Assembly (NCBI GenBank): GCA_023145485.1
Contig: JAGLDT010000056.1
Span: forward strand, 1 to 18,363
Origin: Cocleimonas sp.
Lineage (GTDB): Bacteria > Pseudomonadota > Gammaproteobacteria > Thiotrichales > Thiotrichaceae
Direction: 5' to 3'
DNA: 18,363 nucleotides
Shown here: positions 8,666 through 15,853 of the stretch, in pieces
How the letters are laid out: each line of letters starts with the position of its first letter
Position numbering within the stretch: position 1 is the stretch's first letter
The notes under the pieces: model-generated
Databases searched by the model: none
What the model was told of the DNA's origin: nothing
The model's input: only the letters and a program-made list of their open reading frames with translations
Program-made: the position numbers and the translations under genes

Positions 8666-8712
8666 TGTGAATATTTCACATTTATTGATGTTTTTTTGTA
8701 TTATCCTATTAT
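8666..8712 (+). promoter_or_regulatory. Candidate promoter with upstream palindrome before the small secreted gene
   Basis: TTGATG (8685-8690) and TATTAT (8707-8712) are spaced by 16 bp and would start transcription near 8719, just ahead of the ribosome site of the 8746 gene. A perfect 6-bp palindrome, TGTGAA-TAT-TTCACA (8666-8680), is centred about 46 bp upstream of that start. It resembles a CRP half-site pair but has a 5-bp rather than 6-bp spacer. Alternatively the palindrome and the T-run at 8690-8697 act as a poor terminator for pilY1. Confidence 0.35.
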
Positions 8713-8745
8713 TCATGACCAACGGGAAATGAAAAGGGGAATCCA

Positions 8746-8934
8746 ATGTCAATTAATAAACCAACAGCTTATCTACTCACTGCCATGATAATATTAATGG
8801 CGACTTTGCAAATATCACAGGCACAAGAAACGGCTTTAGTTGCAAAAAATAATGCTAAATTTGATCATATCGTCAATATTGTTGATCCTGCTATGATTGC
8901 TGGTACAGAAACTCTACTTAAAGATCTTATTTAA
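8746..8934 (+). CDS. Small secreted protein of unknown function
   Basis: This 62-codon frame is supported by a strong ribosome site (AAAAGGGGAA, about 6 nt before the ATG) and a convincing signal peptide: residues 1-26 with a hydrophobic core and SQA-QE cleavage. The mature product would be about 36 residues, mildly charged, without cysteines, ending in an amphipathic-looking segment (TETLLKDLI). I do not recognise the family. It follows the complete pilY1 by 141 nt in the same direction, so it may be a pilus-associated or envelope peptide. It could also be the stub of a longer secreted protein truncated by a stop; downstream frames show no continuation before the converging acetyltransferase gene 31 nt away. 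Confidence 0.55.
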   Translation: MSINKPTAYLLTAMIILMATLQISQAQETALVAKNNAKFDHIVNIVDPAMIAGTETLLKDLI

Positions 8935-8965
8935 GGTTAATGCACAGGGCTGTTTATTTGAAAAC

Positions 8966-9469
8966 CTAATAGTTTGGCTCAAGATGTCGGCCATAATAAA
9001 GATGGTCAACGCTTTCTTTATCAAACTTCACAATATTAGGAAAACAGCCCCACTGAGCAAAACTATGACTCTCCAGAAAGTTGATACTCGCTTGGTTGCA
9101 CCCAACCAAAATGGCTATTAGATTATGGATTTGTAAAGAAGGGCAAAGCTTAATAGCATGATGCATTAGGTGGGATGCCACACCTTTTCTATGGTGATCA
9201 TAATGAATATAATAGCTAATTTCTGCGGTATTGCGAACGGCTTTACGACCTTCACGATAAGCGCTTAGGGTTAAATAACCGAGAAGCCTATTGTTTTCTT
9301 TTGCGACCAACAAGGGAAACTCCTCTGGGGTATGACTTTCAAACCATGCCACTTTCTCTGTGACAGAAAATGGCACTGTGTCCGCAGTACATTGCCCCGC
9401 TCTGATTGCTTGATTGTAAATTTCGACTATTCCCTCAAGATCATCGCGTTTAGCTAGTGATAATTTCAT
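8966..9469 (-). CDS. GNAT-family N-acetyltransferase, phosphinothricin acetyltransferase-like
   Basis: This 167-aa protein has the GNAT fold of the Pat/MddA type: N-terminal RDDLEGIVEIYNQAI, central strand LLGYLTLSAYREG, then TAEISYYIHYDHHRKGVASHLM (residues 81-102), which covers beta-4 and the acetyl-CoA pyrophosphate loop, and NQASINFLESHSF near the C-terminus. Family members transfer acetyl from acetyl-CoA to amino groups of small molecules such as phosphinothricin, methionine sulfone or related amino acids; the substrate here cannot be read. The loop has H93 where Q or R is usual (HRKGVA rather than Q/R-x-x-G-x-G/A). The ATG has a good AGGA site 8 nt upstream. It is a single gene converging on the small secreted gene and diverging from phoH. 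Confidence 0.88.
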   Translation of the reverse strand: MKLSLAKRDDLEGIVEIYNQAIRAGQCTADTVPFSVTEKVAWFESHTPEEFPLLVAKENNRLLGYLTLSAYREGRKAVRNTAEISYYIHYDHHRKGVASHLMHHAIKLCPSLQIHNLIAILVGCNQASINFLESHSFAQWGCFPNIVKFDKESVDHLYYGRHLEPNY

Positions 9470-9563
9470 TTTTCATTCCTGATATAGACTTATATAGATA
9501 TTAACCCTTACTTGAAACATTAAGCTTTTTCTAGACTTCCTACTTTAAAACAAATTCCTAGGT

Positions 9564-9569
9564 TATACT
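9564..9569 (+). promoter_or_regulatory. Candidate -10 element for the phoH operon
   Basis: TATACT matches five of six positions of a sigma-70 -10 box and would start a transcript around 9576, with the AGGAG ribosome site 18 nt later. No good -35 is present at the correct distance (TACTTT at 9541-9546), so this is only a weak candidate. Confidence 0.3.
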
Positions 9570-9593
9570 AATAGGGGAACTATTTTTTTCTTC

Positions 9594-9598
9594 AGGAG
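9594..9598 (+). promoter_or_regulatory. Ribosome binding site deciding the phoH start
   Basis: AGGAG lies 11 nt before the TTG at 9610, the first standard start codon in the frame. An in-frame ATT at 9604 lies 5 nt downstream, and the next in-frame ATG is only at codon 27, inside the conserved domain. The spacing is therefore awkward for either choice; TTG is preferred. Confidence 0.5.
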
Positions 9599-9609
9599 CT
9601 AAAATTTTT

Positions 9610-10605
9610 TTGGACACCCATACGATAGGCGACAGCAAGCAAAGCACAGTCGAGTTTAAACTTGAGCCCACTGACAATGAGCGTTTAATGAACCTTTCTG
9701 GTCAATTTGATCAACATTTAAGGCAACTTGAAGCACGCCTTGATGTGACGATTGGTAACCGTGGACATGACTTTAAAGTTAGCGGTCTTCCAGCCAGAAT
9801 TCAAGTGGCAATCAACCTGATTAAAGAACTTTACGATGTCACAGCATCGGAGACACTTTCTCCAGAGAAACTGCATTTGTATTTACAAGAGTCAAGTCTT
9901 GATGATTCCGATGAGAAGGAGATGATCTACACCACCATTCGCACGAAACGGGGCATGATTCGTGGACGTGGTCCTAATCAAAATAACTATATTAGTAATA
10001 TGCAAAAGCATGATCTTACCTTCGGTATTGGTCCTGCTGGCACAGGTAAGACTTATCTTGCCGTTGCCTGTGCTGTTGAAGCATTAGAGCGAGATGAAGT
10101 ACGACGGATTATATTAGTTCGTCCTGCAGTGGAAGCAGGTGAAAAATTAGGCTTTCTTCCTGGTGATTTATCGCAAAAAGTAGACCCCTATTTACGCCCA
10201 ATGTATGACGCACTCTATGAAATGCTAGGGTTTGAGAAAGTTGCTCGCTTGATTGAGAAAAATGTAATCGAGGTTGCGCCACTGGCTTATATGCGTGGCC
10301 GTAGTTTGAATGATTCCTTTATTATTATGGATGAAGCGCAAAATACCACGACTGAACAAATGAAAATGTTCCTAACGCGTATGGGATTTGGTTCTACAGC
10401 CGTGGTAACAGGTGACATTACTCAAATTGACTTACCTAGCCATCAACAGTCAGGTCTTAAGCAGATTATTAATGTATTGCAGGATGTTAAAGAAGTCAGC
10501 TTTAGTTTTTTTCAACCTAAAGATGTCGTTCGCCATACCTTGGTGAAAAGTATTGTTAAAGCATATGATCGTTATGATGATTTGCGTAATAGCAATAAAA
10601 AATAA
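9610..10605 (+). CDS. phoH: PhoH-like ATPase (YbeZ family)
   Basis: This 331-aa protein of normal family length begins with an N-terminal KH-like RNA-binding region (LEPTDNERLMNLSGQFDQHL; RLDVTIGNRGHDFKVSG). A superfamily 1 helicase-like ATPase domain follows, with Walker A GPAGTGKT (residues 141-148), VRPAVEAGEKLGFLPGD, and Walker B IIMDEAQN (D241, E242), then TGDITQIDLP. PhoH/YbeZ proteins hydrolyse ATP and are functionally linked to YbeY in rRNA processing and RNA quality control. Translation appears to begin at TTG. The stop codon overlaps the ybeY start by one base (TAATG), so the two are coupled. It is the first gene of phoH-ybeY-corC. Confidence 0.96.
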   Translation: MDTHTIGDSKQSTVEFKLEPTDNERLMNLSGQFDQHLRQLEARLDVTIGNRGHDFKVSGLPARIQVAINLIKELYDVTASETLSPEKLHLYLQESSLDDSDEKEMIYTTIRTKRGMIRGRGPNQNNYISNMQKHDLTFGIGPAGTGKTYLAVACAVEALERDEVRRIILVRPAVEAGEKLGFLPGDLSQKVDPYLRPMYDALYEMLGFEKVARLIEKNVIEVAPLAYMRGRSLNDSFIIMDEAQNTTTEQMKMFLTRMGFGSTAVVTGDITQIDLPSHQQSGLKQIINVLQDVKEVSFSFFQPKDVVRHTLVKSIVKAYDRYDDLRNSNKK

Positions 10606-11102
10606 TGCCAGAGACAAGAGAAGCTTCAAAGCAGCCACTTCTAGTTGAGCTGCAGAACCCTTATGGTTACACGCATCTGCCTGATTATCAAAAAATACAA
10701 AAATGGGCAGAAGCAACGTTGCAACAACAAAGTGATGCTAGTGTTACTTTACGCTTTGTTGATCAGCAAGAAGGCTTAGCGCTAAATCAAACCTATCGTA
10801 CAAAAAACAGTGCAACCAATATTCTTTCATTTGTGTTCGAGCAACCCGTATTGCCCGAAGGTGTGTTGTTAGATACGCCTTTGCATCTTGGTGATTTGGT
10901 TATTTGCCTGCCTGTCATAGAAAAAGAGGCTATAGAGCAACAAAAATCACTCGAACAGCATTGTGTGCATCTTATTATTCATGGCATGTTACATCTACAG
11001 GGCTATGACCATATTGAAGAGCAACCAGCGCAGCAAATGGAAGCATTAGAAATAGATATTCTACAAACATTGGGCTATCCAAACCCTTATTTAAACTCAT
11101 GA
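10605..11102 (+). CDS. ybeY: Endoribonuclease / rRNA maturation factor YbeY
   Basis: This 165-aa protein has the diagnostic zinc-binding motif HGMLHLQGYDH (H126, H130, H136) and the upstream YRTKNSATNILSFVFEQP motif (the family's N-x-x-T-N-V-L-S-F) plus LGDLVICLPV. YbeY is a single-strand-specific metallo-endoribonuclease acting in 16S rRNA 3'-end maturation and late 70S ribosome quality control. It is translationally coupled to phoH upstream (TAATG) and corC downstream (ATGA). Nothing essential is missing; length and motifs are ordinary. Confidence 0.97.
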   Translation: MPETREASKQPLLVELQNPYGYTHLPDYQKIQKWAEATLQQQSDASVTLRFVDQQEGLALNQTYRTKNSATNILSFVFEQPVLPEGVLLDTPLHLGDLVICLPVIEKEAIEQQKSLEQHCVHLIIHGMLHLQGYDHIEEQPAQQMEALEIDILQTLGYPNPYLNS

Positions 11103-11938
11103 TGAAAATAATTGGTACGACTATTCACCACTGGTGGGTAAAATGGCTTAGAAAAAAAGTGGATTTATCACCCTTAAATCAAGACGAATTACTCGATAAC
11201 CTTAGGCAATCGCATAAAAAAAATATTATCGATTCTGGGGTGCTTGGCATGATGGAAGGTGTAGTGCGCATTGATAATTTGCAAGTGCGTGATGTGATGA
11301 TTCCCCGCTCACGGATGCAATTTTTACATATTAATGATAACTATCATTCTATCTTGACACAGGTACGTGAAACAGGGCATTCCCGCTATCCCGTATTTGA
11401 TGATGATCGTGATGATGTGGAAGGTATTCTGCTGGTCAAAGATCTCTTAAAATATGTCGGTCAAGAAACTGAGTTTAATATTAAAGATATTATGCGCTCG
11501 ACGTTTAATGTTCCAGAAAGCACTAAGCTGGATAATTTATTAACCTCCTTTCGTGATAAACGTAATCATATGGCATTAGTCATTAATGAGTACGGTGGCA
11601 CAGCGGGGTTAATTACCATTGAGGATGTGTTAGAGCAGATCGTGGGGGATATTGACGATGAGCATGATGAAATAGATGACCATAAAAAAGACATTATTGA
11701 GCATGATGATCACTATAGGGTAAAAGCAGAGACCGAAATAAAATACTTTAATGATTTTTTTAGTAGTCAATTAGCGCAGGATAAGTTTGATACCATTGGA
11801 GGCGTAGTGACGCACGAGTTTGGGCGTATTCCAAAATCTGGAGAAGAATTACAACTAGGCAATTTGAACTTTCATATTAAAACGAGTGATGGTCGCCGTA
11901 TTACCCTATTACAAGTTAAGGAAGCCCCAAGCAATTAA
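11099..11938 (+). CDS. corC: CorC/YbeX, CBS-domain magnesium/cobalt efflux-associated protein
   Basis: This 279-aa cytoplasmic protein has two CBS domains (about 64-120, starting VRDVMIPRS; and 127-185, with VINEYGGTAGLITIEDVLEQIVGDI) followed by a CorC_HlyC domain (about 197-275, DTIGGVVTHEFGRIPKSGE). This is the short form without the DUF21 membrane domain, equivalent to E. coli YbeX/CorC. It is linked genetically to Mg2+/Co2+ homeostasis and, through its operon, to ribosome function. The linker between CBS2 and the C-terminal domain is rich in D, E and H (GDIDDEHDEIDDH), typical of the family. Its ATG overlaps the ybeY stop by four bases. Confidence 0.95.
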   Translation: MMKIIGTTIHHWWVKWLRKKVDLSPLNQDELLDNLRQSHKKNIIDSGVLGMMEGVVRIDNLQVRDVMIPRSRMQFLHINDNYHSILTQVRETGHSRYPVFDDDRDDVEGILLVKDLLKYVGQETEFNIKDIMRSTFNVPESTKLDNLLTSFRDKRNHMALVINEYGGTAGLITIEDVLEQIVGDIDDEHDEIDDHKKDIIEHDDHYRVKAETEIKYFNDFFSSQLAQDKFDTIGGVVTHEFGRIPKSGEELQLGNLNFHIKTSDGRRITLLQVKEAPSN

Positions 11939-11987
11939 GCTACCTACTTTGCTTGTCTTTTTGTCCCTGTTTGACCCCTCTCAATCG

Positions 11988-12048
11988 TTGCGTAGGATGA
12001 CTATACGCTTCTTGAGATAACTCAAGCAGAAACAAACATCCTACACAA
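11988..12048. repeat. Nested palindromic element between corC and lnt
   Basis: An outer inverted repeat, GTAGGATG (11992-11999) with CATCCTAC (12037-12044), extends by TTG/CAA across one mismatch (11988-11990 with 12046-12048). Within it lies a second hairpin, CTTGAG-ATAA-CTCAAG (12011-12026). There is no U-run, so it is not a simple terminator. The shape suggests a REP/MITE-like palindromic repeat or an intercistronic processing structure. Confidence 0.6.
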
Positions 12049-12083
12049 TACGGTTTACTTAATTACTTGAAACTTCCTAAACA
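12045..12083. repeat. Copy 1 of a short dispersed repeat
   Basis: The 36 nt from ACAATA to CTTCCTAA (12045-12080) align without gaps to 15603-15638, with 28 identities by hand count, including a perfect 14-mer TTGAAACTTCCTAA. It abuts the palindromic element on the left and lies just before lnt. Confidence 0.4.
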
Positions 12084-12091
12084 AAATAAAA

Positions 12092-13672
12092 ATGCATAAT
12101 AAACCTGATAATAAATTTCCCAACCACCTCTATTTATTTTCTTTTCTAGCAGGTGCCAGTTTAGTGCTTGCCTTTGCTCCAATAGGCTTATACCCCATTG
12201 CATGGCTTTCACCTGCTATTCTTTTTTATAGCCTATTGCAAGCAAATGATAAAAAACAACATTTCTATTTAACTTGGGCTTATGGGATTGGTATGTTCGG
12301 CACAGGAGTATCATGGGTTTTCTATAGCATGCATTTTTATGCTCATGCTAGTGCGCCTGTTGCAGCAACCTTTACTACCGTCTTTGTGGTTATTATCGCC
12401 TTGATTATTGGTTTATTTGGATTACTTGCCTATTTATTTAGACATCATCATAAAATATCTCGTTTACTATTATTTTACCCGCTCTTATGGGTGCTAGTTG
12501 AATGGTTTCGTGGTTGGTTTCTTACGGGATTCCCGTGGCTATATTTAGGTAATAGTCAAATTGATAATATATTAGCTAATATCGCTCCGATTACGGGTGT
12601 ACTAGGGGTTAGTCTACTCAGTACTTTATTAGCAGGTGCTATTGCTTCGATCTTTATTCTTAAACAAGCCAATCAGCTCCTATGGGTTGATACGCCTAAC
12701 AGTAATCCTATAAAAGTCCAGAGTAAGTATCGATACCTACATCAATTCATTGCTATTGCGATTATCCTTAGTATTTTCTTTAGCTCTTGGGGTGCAGGAC
12801 AAATTATCTGGACAGAACCTAAGGGTAAACCGATTACCGTTAGTTTGATTCAAGGTAATATACCTCAAGAAGAAAAATGGTTACCTGAAAATAAACTTCC
12901 CACACTGGCTTTGTATAAAAAACTGACCCAAGAAAACTGGAAAAGTGATTTAATTATTTGGCCAGAAACGGCTATTCCTGATCTTTTTAGCCGTAATATG
13001 AAGGATTTTATTGTTCCTCTGCAAAAAGAAGCAGAAGCTAATCAAACCGATTTATTACTCGGTGCTTTTTATCAAAATAAGCAAGGGAAAATTGAAAACA
13101 GCGTATTAGCTTTAAGCGAAGGTGGACGTGAAATTTATTCTAAACGGCATCTTGTCCCGTTTAGTGAATACATCCCGCTATTAGGCTACCTACGATGGTT
13201 AAATCAATGGATGCAAATGCCTTCTGACAATCTCACCGCAGGGACAGGTGTTACCACTTTGAAACTTTCCAATAATATTGCACAGCTATCCATCTGTTAT
13301 GAAGATGCTTATGCAGGGGAAAACCTCAAAGGACTGCCACAAGCCAATATGCTGATTAATGTTAGCAATGATGGCTGGTTTACTGGCTCAATAGAACCTT
13401 ATCAACATATGGAAATTGCCCGTATGCGCGCCATAGAAGCAGGGCGTTATTTATTACGTGCTACCAATGTTGGCGTATCAGGCATTGTGAATACAAAAGG
13501 ACAATTAATTGCAACAGCACCACCTTACTCTACTCAAGTGATTACCCACCAGATACAACCCTTTGCAGGAAGTACGCCTTTTATGCGCTGGGGAAATTGG
13601 GGGATTATTGCGATTATCAGTTTACTATTACTCCTCGGTTACTTTTTTACTTCAACAGGTAAACCAGAATAA
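12092..13672 (+). CDS. lnt: Apolipoprotein N-acyltransferase
   Basis: This 526-aa integral inner-membrane enzyme adds the third acyl chain to the N-terminal cysteine of lipoproteins, the last step of lipoprotein maturation. About six N-terminal transmembrane segments (opening FLAGASLVLAFAPIGLYPIAW; also WRG/GFPWLYLG motifs) are followed by a periplasmic nitrilase-like domain. The catalytic triad is present: E292 in IWPET, K351 in YSKRHLVPFSEYIP, and C402 in SICYED; a final transmembrane segment precedes the C-terminus. Residue spacing matches E. coli Lnt (E267, K335, C387). It follows corC by 153 nt across the palindromic element, as in most gammaproteobacteria, but may have its own transcription start. 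No recognisable Shine-Dalgarno precedes the ATG. Confidence 0.96.
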   Translation: MHNKPDNKFPNHLYLFSFLAGASLVLAFAPIGLYPIAWLSPAILFYSLLQANDKKQHFYLTWAYGIGMFGTGVSWVFYSMHFYAHASAPVAATFTTVFVVIIALIIGLFGLLAYLFRHHHKISRLLLFYPLLWVLVEWFRGWFLTGFPWLYLGNSQIDNILANIAPITGVLGVSLLSTLLAGAIASIFILKQANQLLWVDTPNSNPIKVQSKYRYLHQFIAIAIILSIFFSSWGAGQIIWTEPKGKPITVSLIQGNIPQEEKWLPENKLPTLALYKKLTQENWKSDLIIWPETAIPDLFSRNMKDFIVPLQKEAEANQTDLLLGAFYQNKQGKIENSVLALSEGGREIYSKRHLVPFSEYIPLLGYLRWLNQWMQMPSDNLTAGTGVTTLKLSNNIAQLSICYEDAYAGENLKGLPQANMLINVSNDGWFTGSIEPYQHMEIARMRAIEAGRYLLRATNVGVSGIVNTKGQLIATAPPYSTQVITHQIQPFAGSTPFMRWGNWGIIAIISLLLLLGYFFTSTGKPE

Positions 13673-13742
13673 TAATAAGCCTCCTATATTTTCCAAAAAG
13701 TTAAACCCTTTTTCCAACTATTAACGCATATAGAGCTTAAGA

Positions 13743-13836
13743 GACTCTGATCTGAGGAGAAATACTGTTTTTTTAGGGAAATTCTAGCGGGTTTTTGACC
13801 AAAAAACATATTTAACGCTAGATCAGAGAATCTTTT
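13743..13836. terminator. Nested inverted repeats between convergent genes, possible terminator
   Basis: CTCTGATCT (13745-13753) pairs with AGATCAGAG (13820-13828); the right arm continues AATC and then TTTTT (13832-13836), so plus-strand transcripts from lnt would end in a U-run. A second pair, TCTAGCG (13783-13789) with CGCTAGA (13816-13822), overlaps the right arm by three bases, and GTTTTT/AAAAAC sits at its centre. The two stems compete. The large loop (66 nt) is unusual for a terminator, so a decayed mobile repeat is an alternative. Confidence 0.4.
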
Positions 13837-13881
13837 TGTTAAAGTTGCAGATCTATAAAAACTTGAATTCAGTAAAAATAA

Positions 13882-15468
13882 CTAAGCAGTCTTTTTTCTC
13901 AAAGACTTGGGGGCGATTTTCAGATTCTCTCCTACTTTAATACCTGTATTCTGCATTTTGTTTAAACGCATAATTTTAGTGACTGTTGTACCATGACGTA
14001 ATGCTATTTTATAAAGGTTTTCGCCTGCACGAACACGGTAACTTACCAAGTGATTTTTTACTTTATTTTTGTTCGTTAAAGTATACCGTTTTACTTGGGT
14101 CTTTGGCTTATAAGAAACGGTAACGACTGAGGGCGCTAGTCGAATAGATTGATGCAATTGACTGGCATAACGACGAGGCAATACTACCTGTTTGGATAAA
14201 CGAGGATTGGTAATAGCATTTTTAAAATTAAGGTTTAAATCAGCTAACGTTGATGCTGGCAATGACGCTGCACGAGCCGTTTTATGTAAATCTATTGATT
14301 TATTAACGACAACTCGCATCACTTGAGGGGCATTAGTAACCACAGGCAGACTCAAACCATAAGCATGAGGACGCAGTAGGATTTCTCGATAGGCTAATAG
14401 TTTTGGTATATAAGCAACGGTATTTTGAGGTAAGTTCAAATGCCAATAATCCATTGGTTTATTACTTGAACGATTTTTTTCTATTTCATACTGGACTCGT
14501 TTTTCGCCAAGTTTATAACTAGCTAATGTAAGATACCAATCACCCTTAAATTTTTTATTTAATCGTTGCAATGTGTCCAATGTAGCACGAGTCGAGGCAA
14601 AGACATCCATCCGCGCATCATAATGACGTGTTTGCTTTAAACCAAACTGTTTTCCCTGATGGGGAGTTAATTGCCATAGTCCCGCCCCGCCAGTACGTGA
14701 TGTCATTTTATTATCATAAGCACTTTCTACCATTGGCAATAGAGCTAACTCTGTTGGCATACGACGTCGACTTAGCTCATGCAGGATAAAGTGTAAATAT
14801 TTTCCTGAACGCTGAAACATACGGTTTAAATTCTTAGAGTTTTTTGCACATTGGTTCAATATTTTTTGTACCAATGGTCTTTCAGTACCAGAACTTAGAC
14901 GATACCCACTGATAAGTCGTGGCCATAAACTATTTCTACTAACTTGTTGAGGCGTTGCTACTGTTTTTTCAGAGGTATACAAACGATTCACTTCACGCTC
15001 AAAAACACTTAGAGCAACTGCTTCAACAGGCTGTTTAGCTACTCGATAAATTATAGCAGGTTTATGCAAAGAAACTTTGTGACGAGTAACGACTGCCTTA
15101 CGCAATACAACTTTATGAGATTTAGTATTATATTTTGCACGTTTAATCGATGGAAGTGCGCTTGTTATTTTTTGTTTTTTTATACGTCGTTTTTTCTGTG
15201 CTTTTTTTGGTTTTTGAGTATCTTGTCCAAGACCTAATTTTCTGACTAATCCCTTAATTTCGTTATCAAGCAACTGCTCATCAATAACAGTTGCTTGACT
15301 ACCTTTGTCTCGCAAAGCGCCTTGAAATGAAATATGGTGAACAACAACTGGCTCACCATCAAGGCTTGCAGATGTTGATTTAACGCCTGAAATAGTACTA
15401 CATCCCGTACTAACCGCAAGTGATATGATAGCCGAAATAGCCAGTCCTAACCGTTGTTTTCCAGTCAT
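13882..15468 (-). CDS. MltD-like membrane-bound lytic murein transglycosylase with LysM
   Basis: This 528-aa predicted lipoprotein (signal peptide ending STGC, Cys23) probably cleaves peptidoglycan glycan strands at the outer membrane, producing 1,6-anhydro-muropeptides. Order of parts: a very basic linker (about 84-146), the MltD lead-in (LWPRLISGYRL and MPTELALLPMVESAY), the SLT domain with catalytic Glu E248 in VESAY and GGAGLWQLTPHQGKQFGL, then ASYKLGEKRV, the YWHLNLPQNTVAYIPKLLA segment, and a C-terminal LysM (about 476-520, YRVRAGENLYKIALRHGT). The usual AYNxGE motif reads SYKLGE, with K319 replacing the conserved Asn. GGGGA 6 nt before the ATG supports the start. It stands alone, converging on lnt. 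A LysM-like degenerate segment near residues 390-440 is possible. Confidence 0.9.
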   Translation of the reverse strand: MTGKQRLGLAISAIISLAVSTGCSTISGVKSTSASLDGEPVVVHHISFQGALRDKGSQATVIDEQLLDNEIKGLVRKLGLGQDTQKPKKAQKKRRIKKQKITSALPSIKRAKYNTKSHKVVLRKAVVTRHKVSLHKPAIIYRVAKQPVEAVALSVFEREVNRLYTSEKTVATPQQVSRNSLWPRLISGYRLSSGTERPLVQKILNQCAKNSKNLNRMFQRSGKYLHFILHELSRRRMPTELALLPMVESAYDNKMTSRTGGAGLWQLTPHQGKQFGLKQTRHYDARMDVFASTRATLDTLQRLNKKFKGDWYLTLASYKLGEKRVQYEIEKNRSSNKPMDYWHLNLPQNTVAYIPKLLAYREILLRPHAYGLSLPVVTNAPQVMRVVVNKSIDLHKTARAASLPASTLADLNLNFKNAITNPRLSKQVVLPRRYASQLHQSIRLAPSVVTVSYKPKTQVKRYTLTNKNKVKNHLVSYRVRAGENLYKIALRHGTTVTKIMRLNKMQNTGIKVGENLKIAPKSLRKKTA

Positions 15469-15602
15469 TTTAATCCCCTTTTTTACTCTTTTAAGCTCTT
15501 AGTTATGAAAAAAGTTACAGATAACAAACACCGCCCATCAGTGTTGTTAGTCCTCGTTAGTAATCATTGAATAAATATCAGTTTCATTTAAGTAAATTCC
15601 AA

Positions 15603-15641
15603 ACAATATAGGTCTATTTATTATTTGAAACTTCCTAACCA
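15603..15641. repeat. Copy 2 of the short dispersed repeat
   Basis: This gapless match to 12045-12080 has 28 of 36 positions identical, including TTGAAACTTCCTAA. A shorter relative, TTACTTGAAAC, occurs at 9509-9519 upstream of phoH. Function unknown. Confidence 0.4.
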
Positions 15642-15853
15642 GTGTATCAATCCTTGTAAATGCTAACTTATTAGACATAGACAATCAATCATAAGCAAAA
15701 ATATTTAAGCATAAACTGTATGTATAACGTTTTTATTTAGAGAAATGAATAACTAATGCCAGAAAATCATAATCTAAGCACTGTATTAGTGAATTCGAAA
15801 GAAATAAGCTTTATATCTAATTGTTTATATTGTTATTTAACTTATTTTTTTCA

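Noticed and set aside
8666..8680. CRP binding site
   Set aside because: The half-sites TGTGA and TCACA are perfect, but the spacer is 5 bp rather than 6, so I kept it only as a generic palindrome.
8897..9121. 74-aa plus-strand frame overlapping the small secreted gene and the acetyltransferase
   Set aside because: Mostly antisense to the conserved C-terminus of the acetyltransferase, with no ribosome site.
9511..9517. CTTGAAA upstream of phoH as a sigma-32 -35 element, since E. coli ybeZYX is heat-shock induced
   Set aside because: No CCCCAT-like -10 lies 13-15 bp downstream, and the same CTTGAAA occurs at 12066-12072 only 20 nt before lnt, where it could not act as a promoter.
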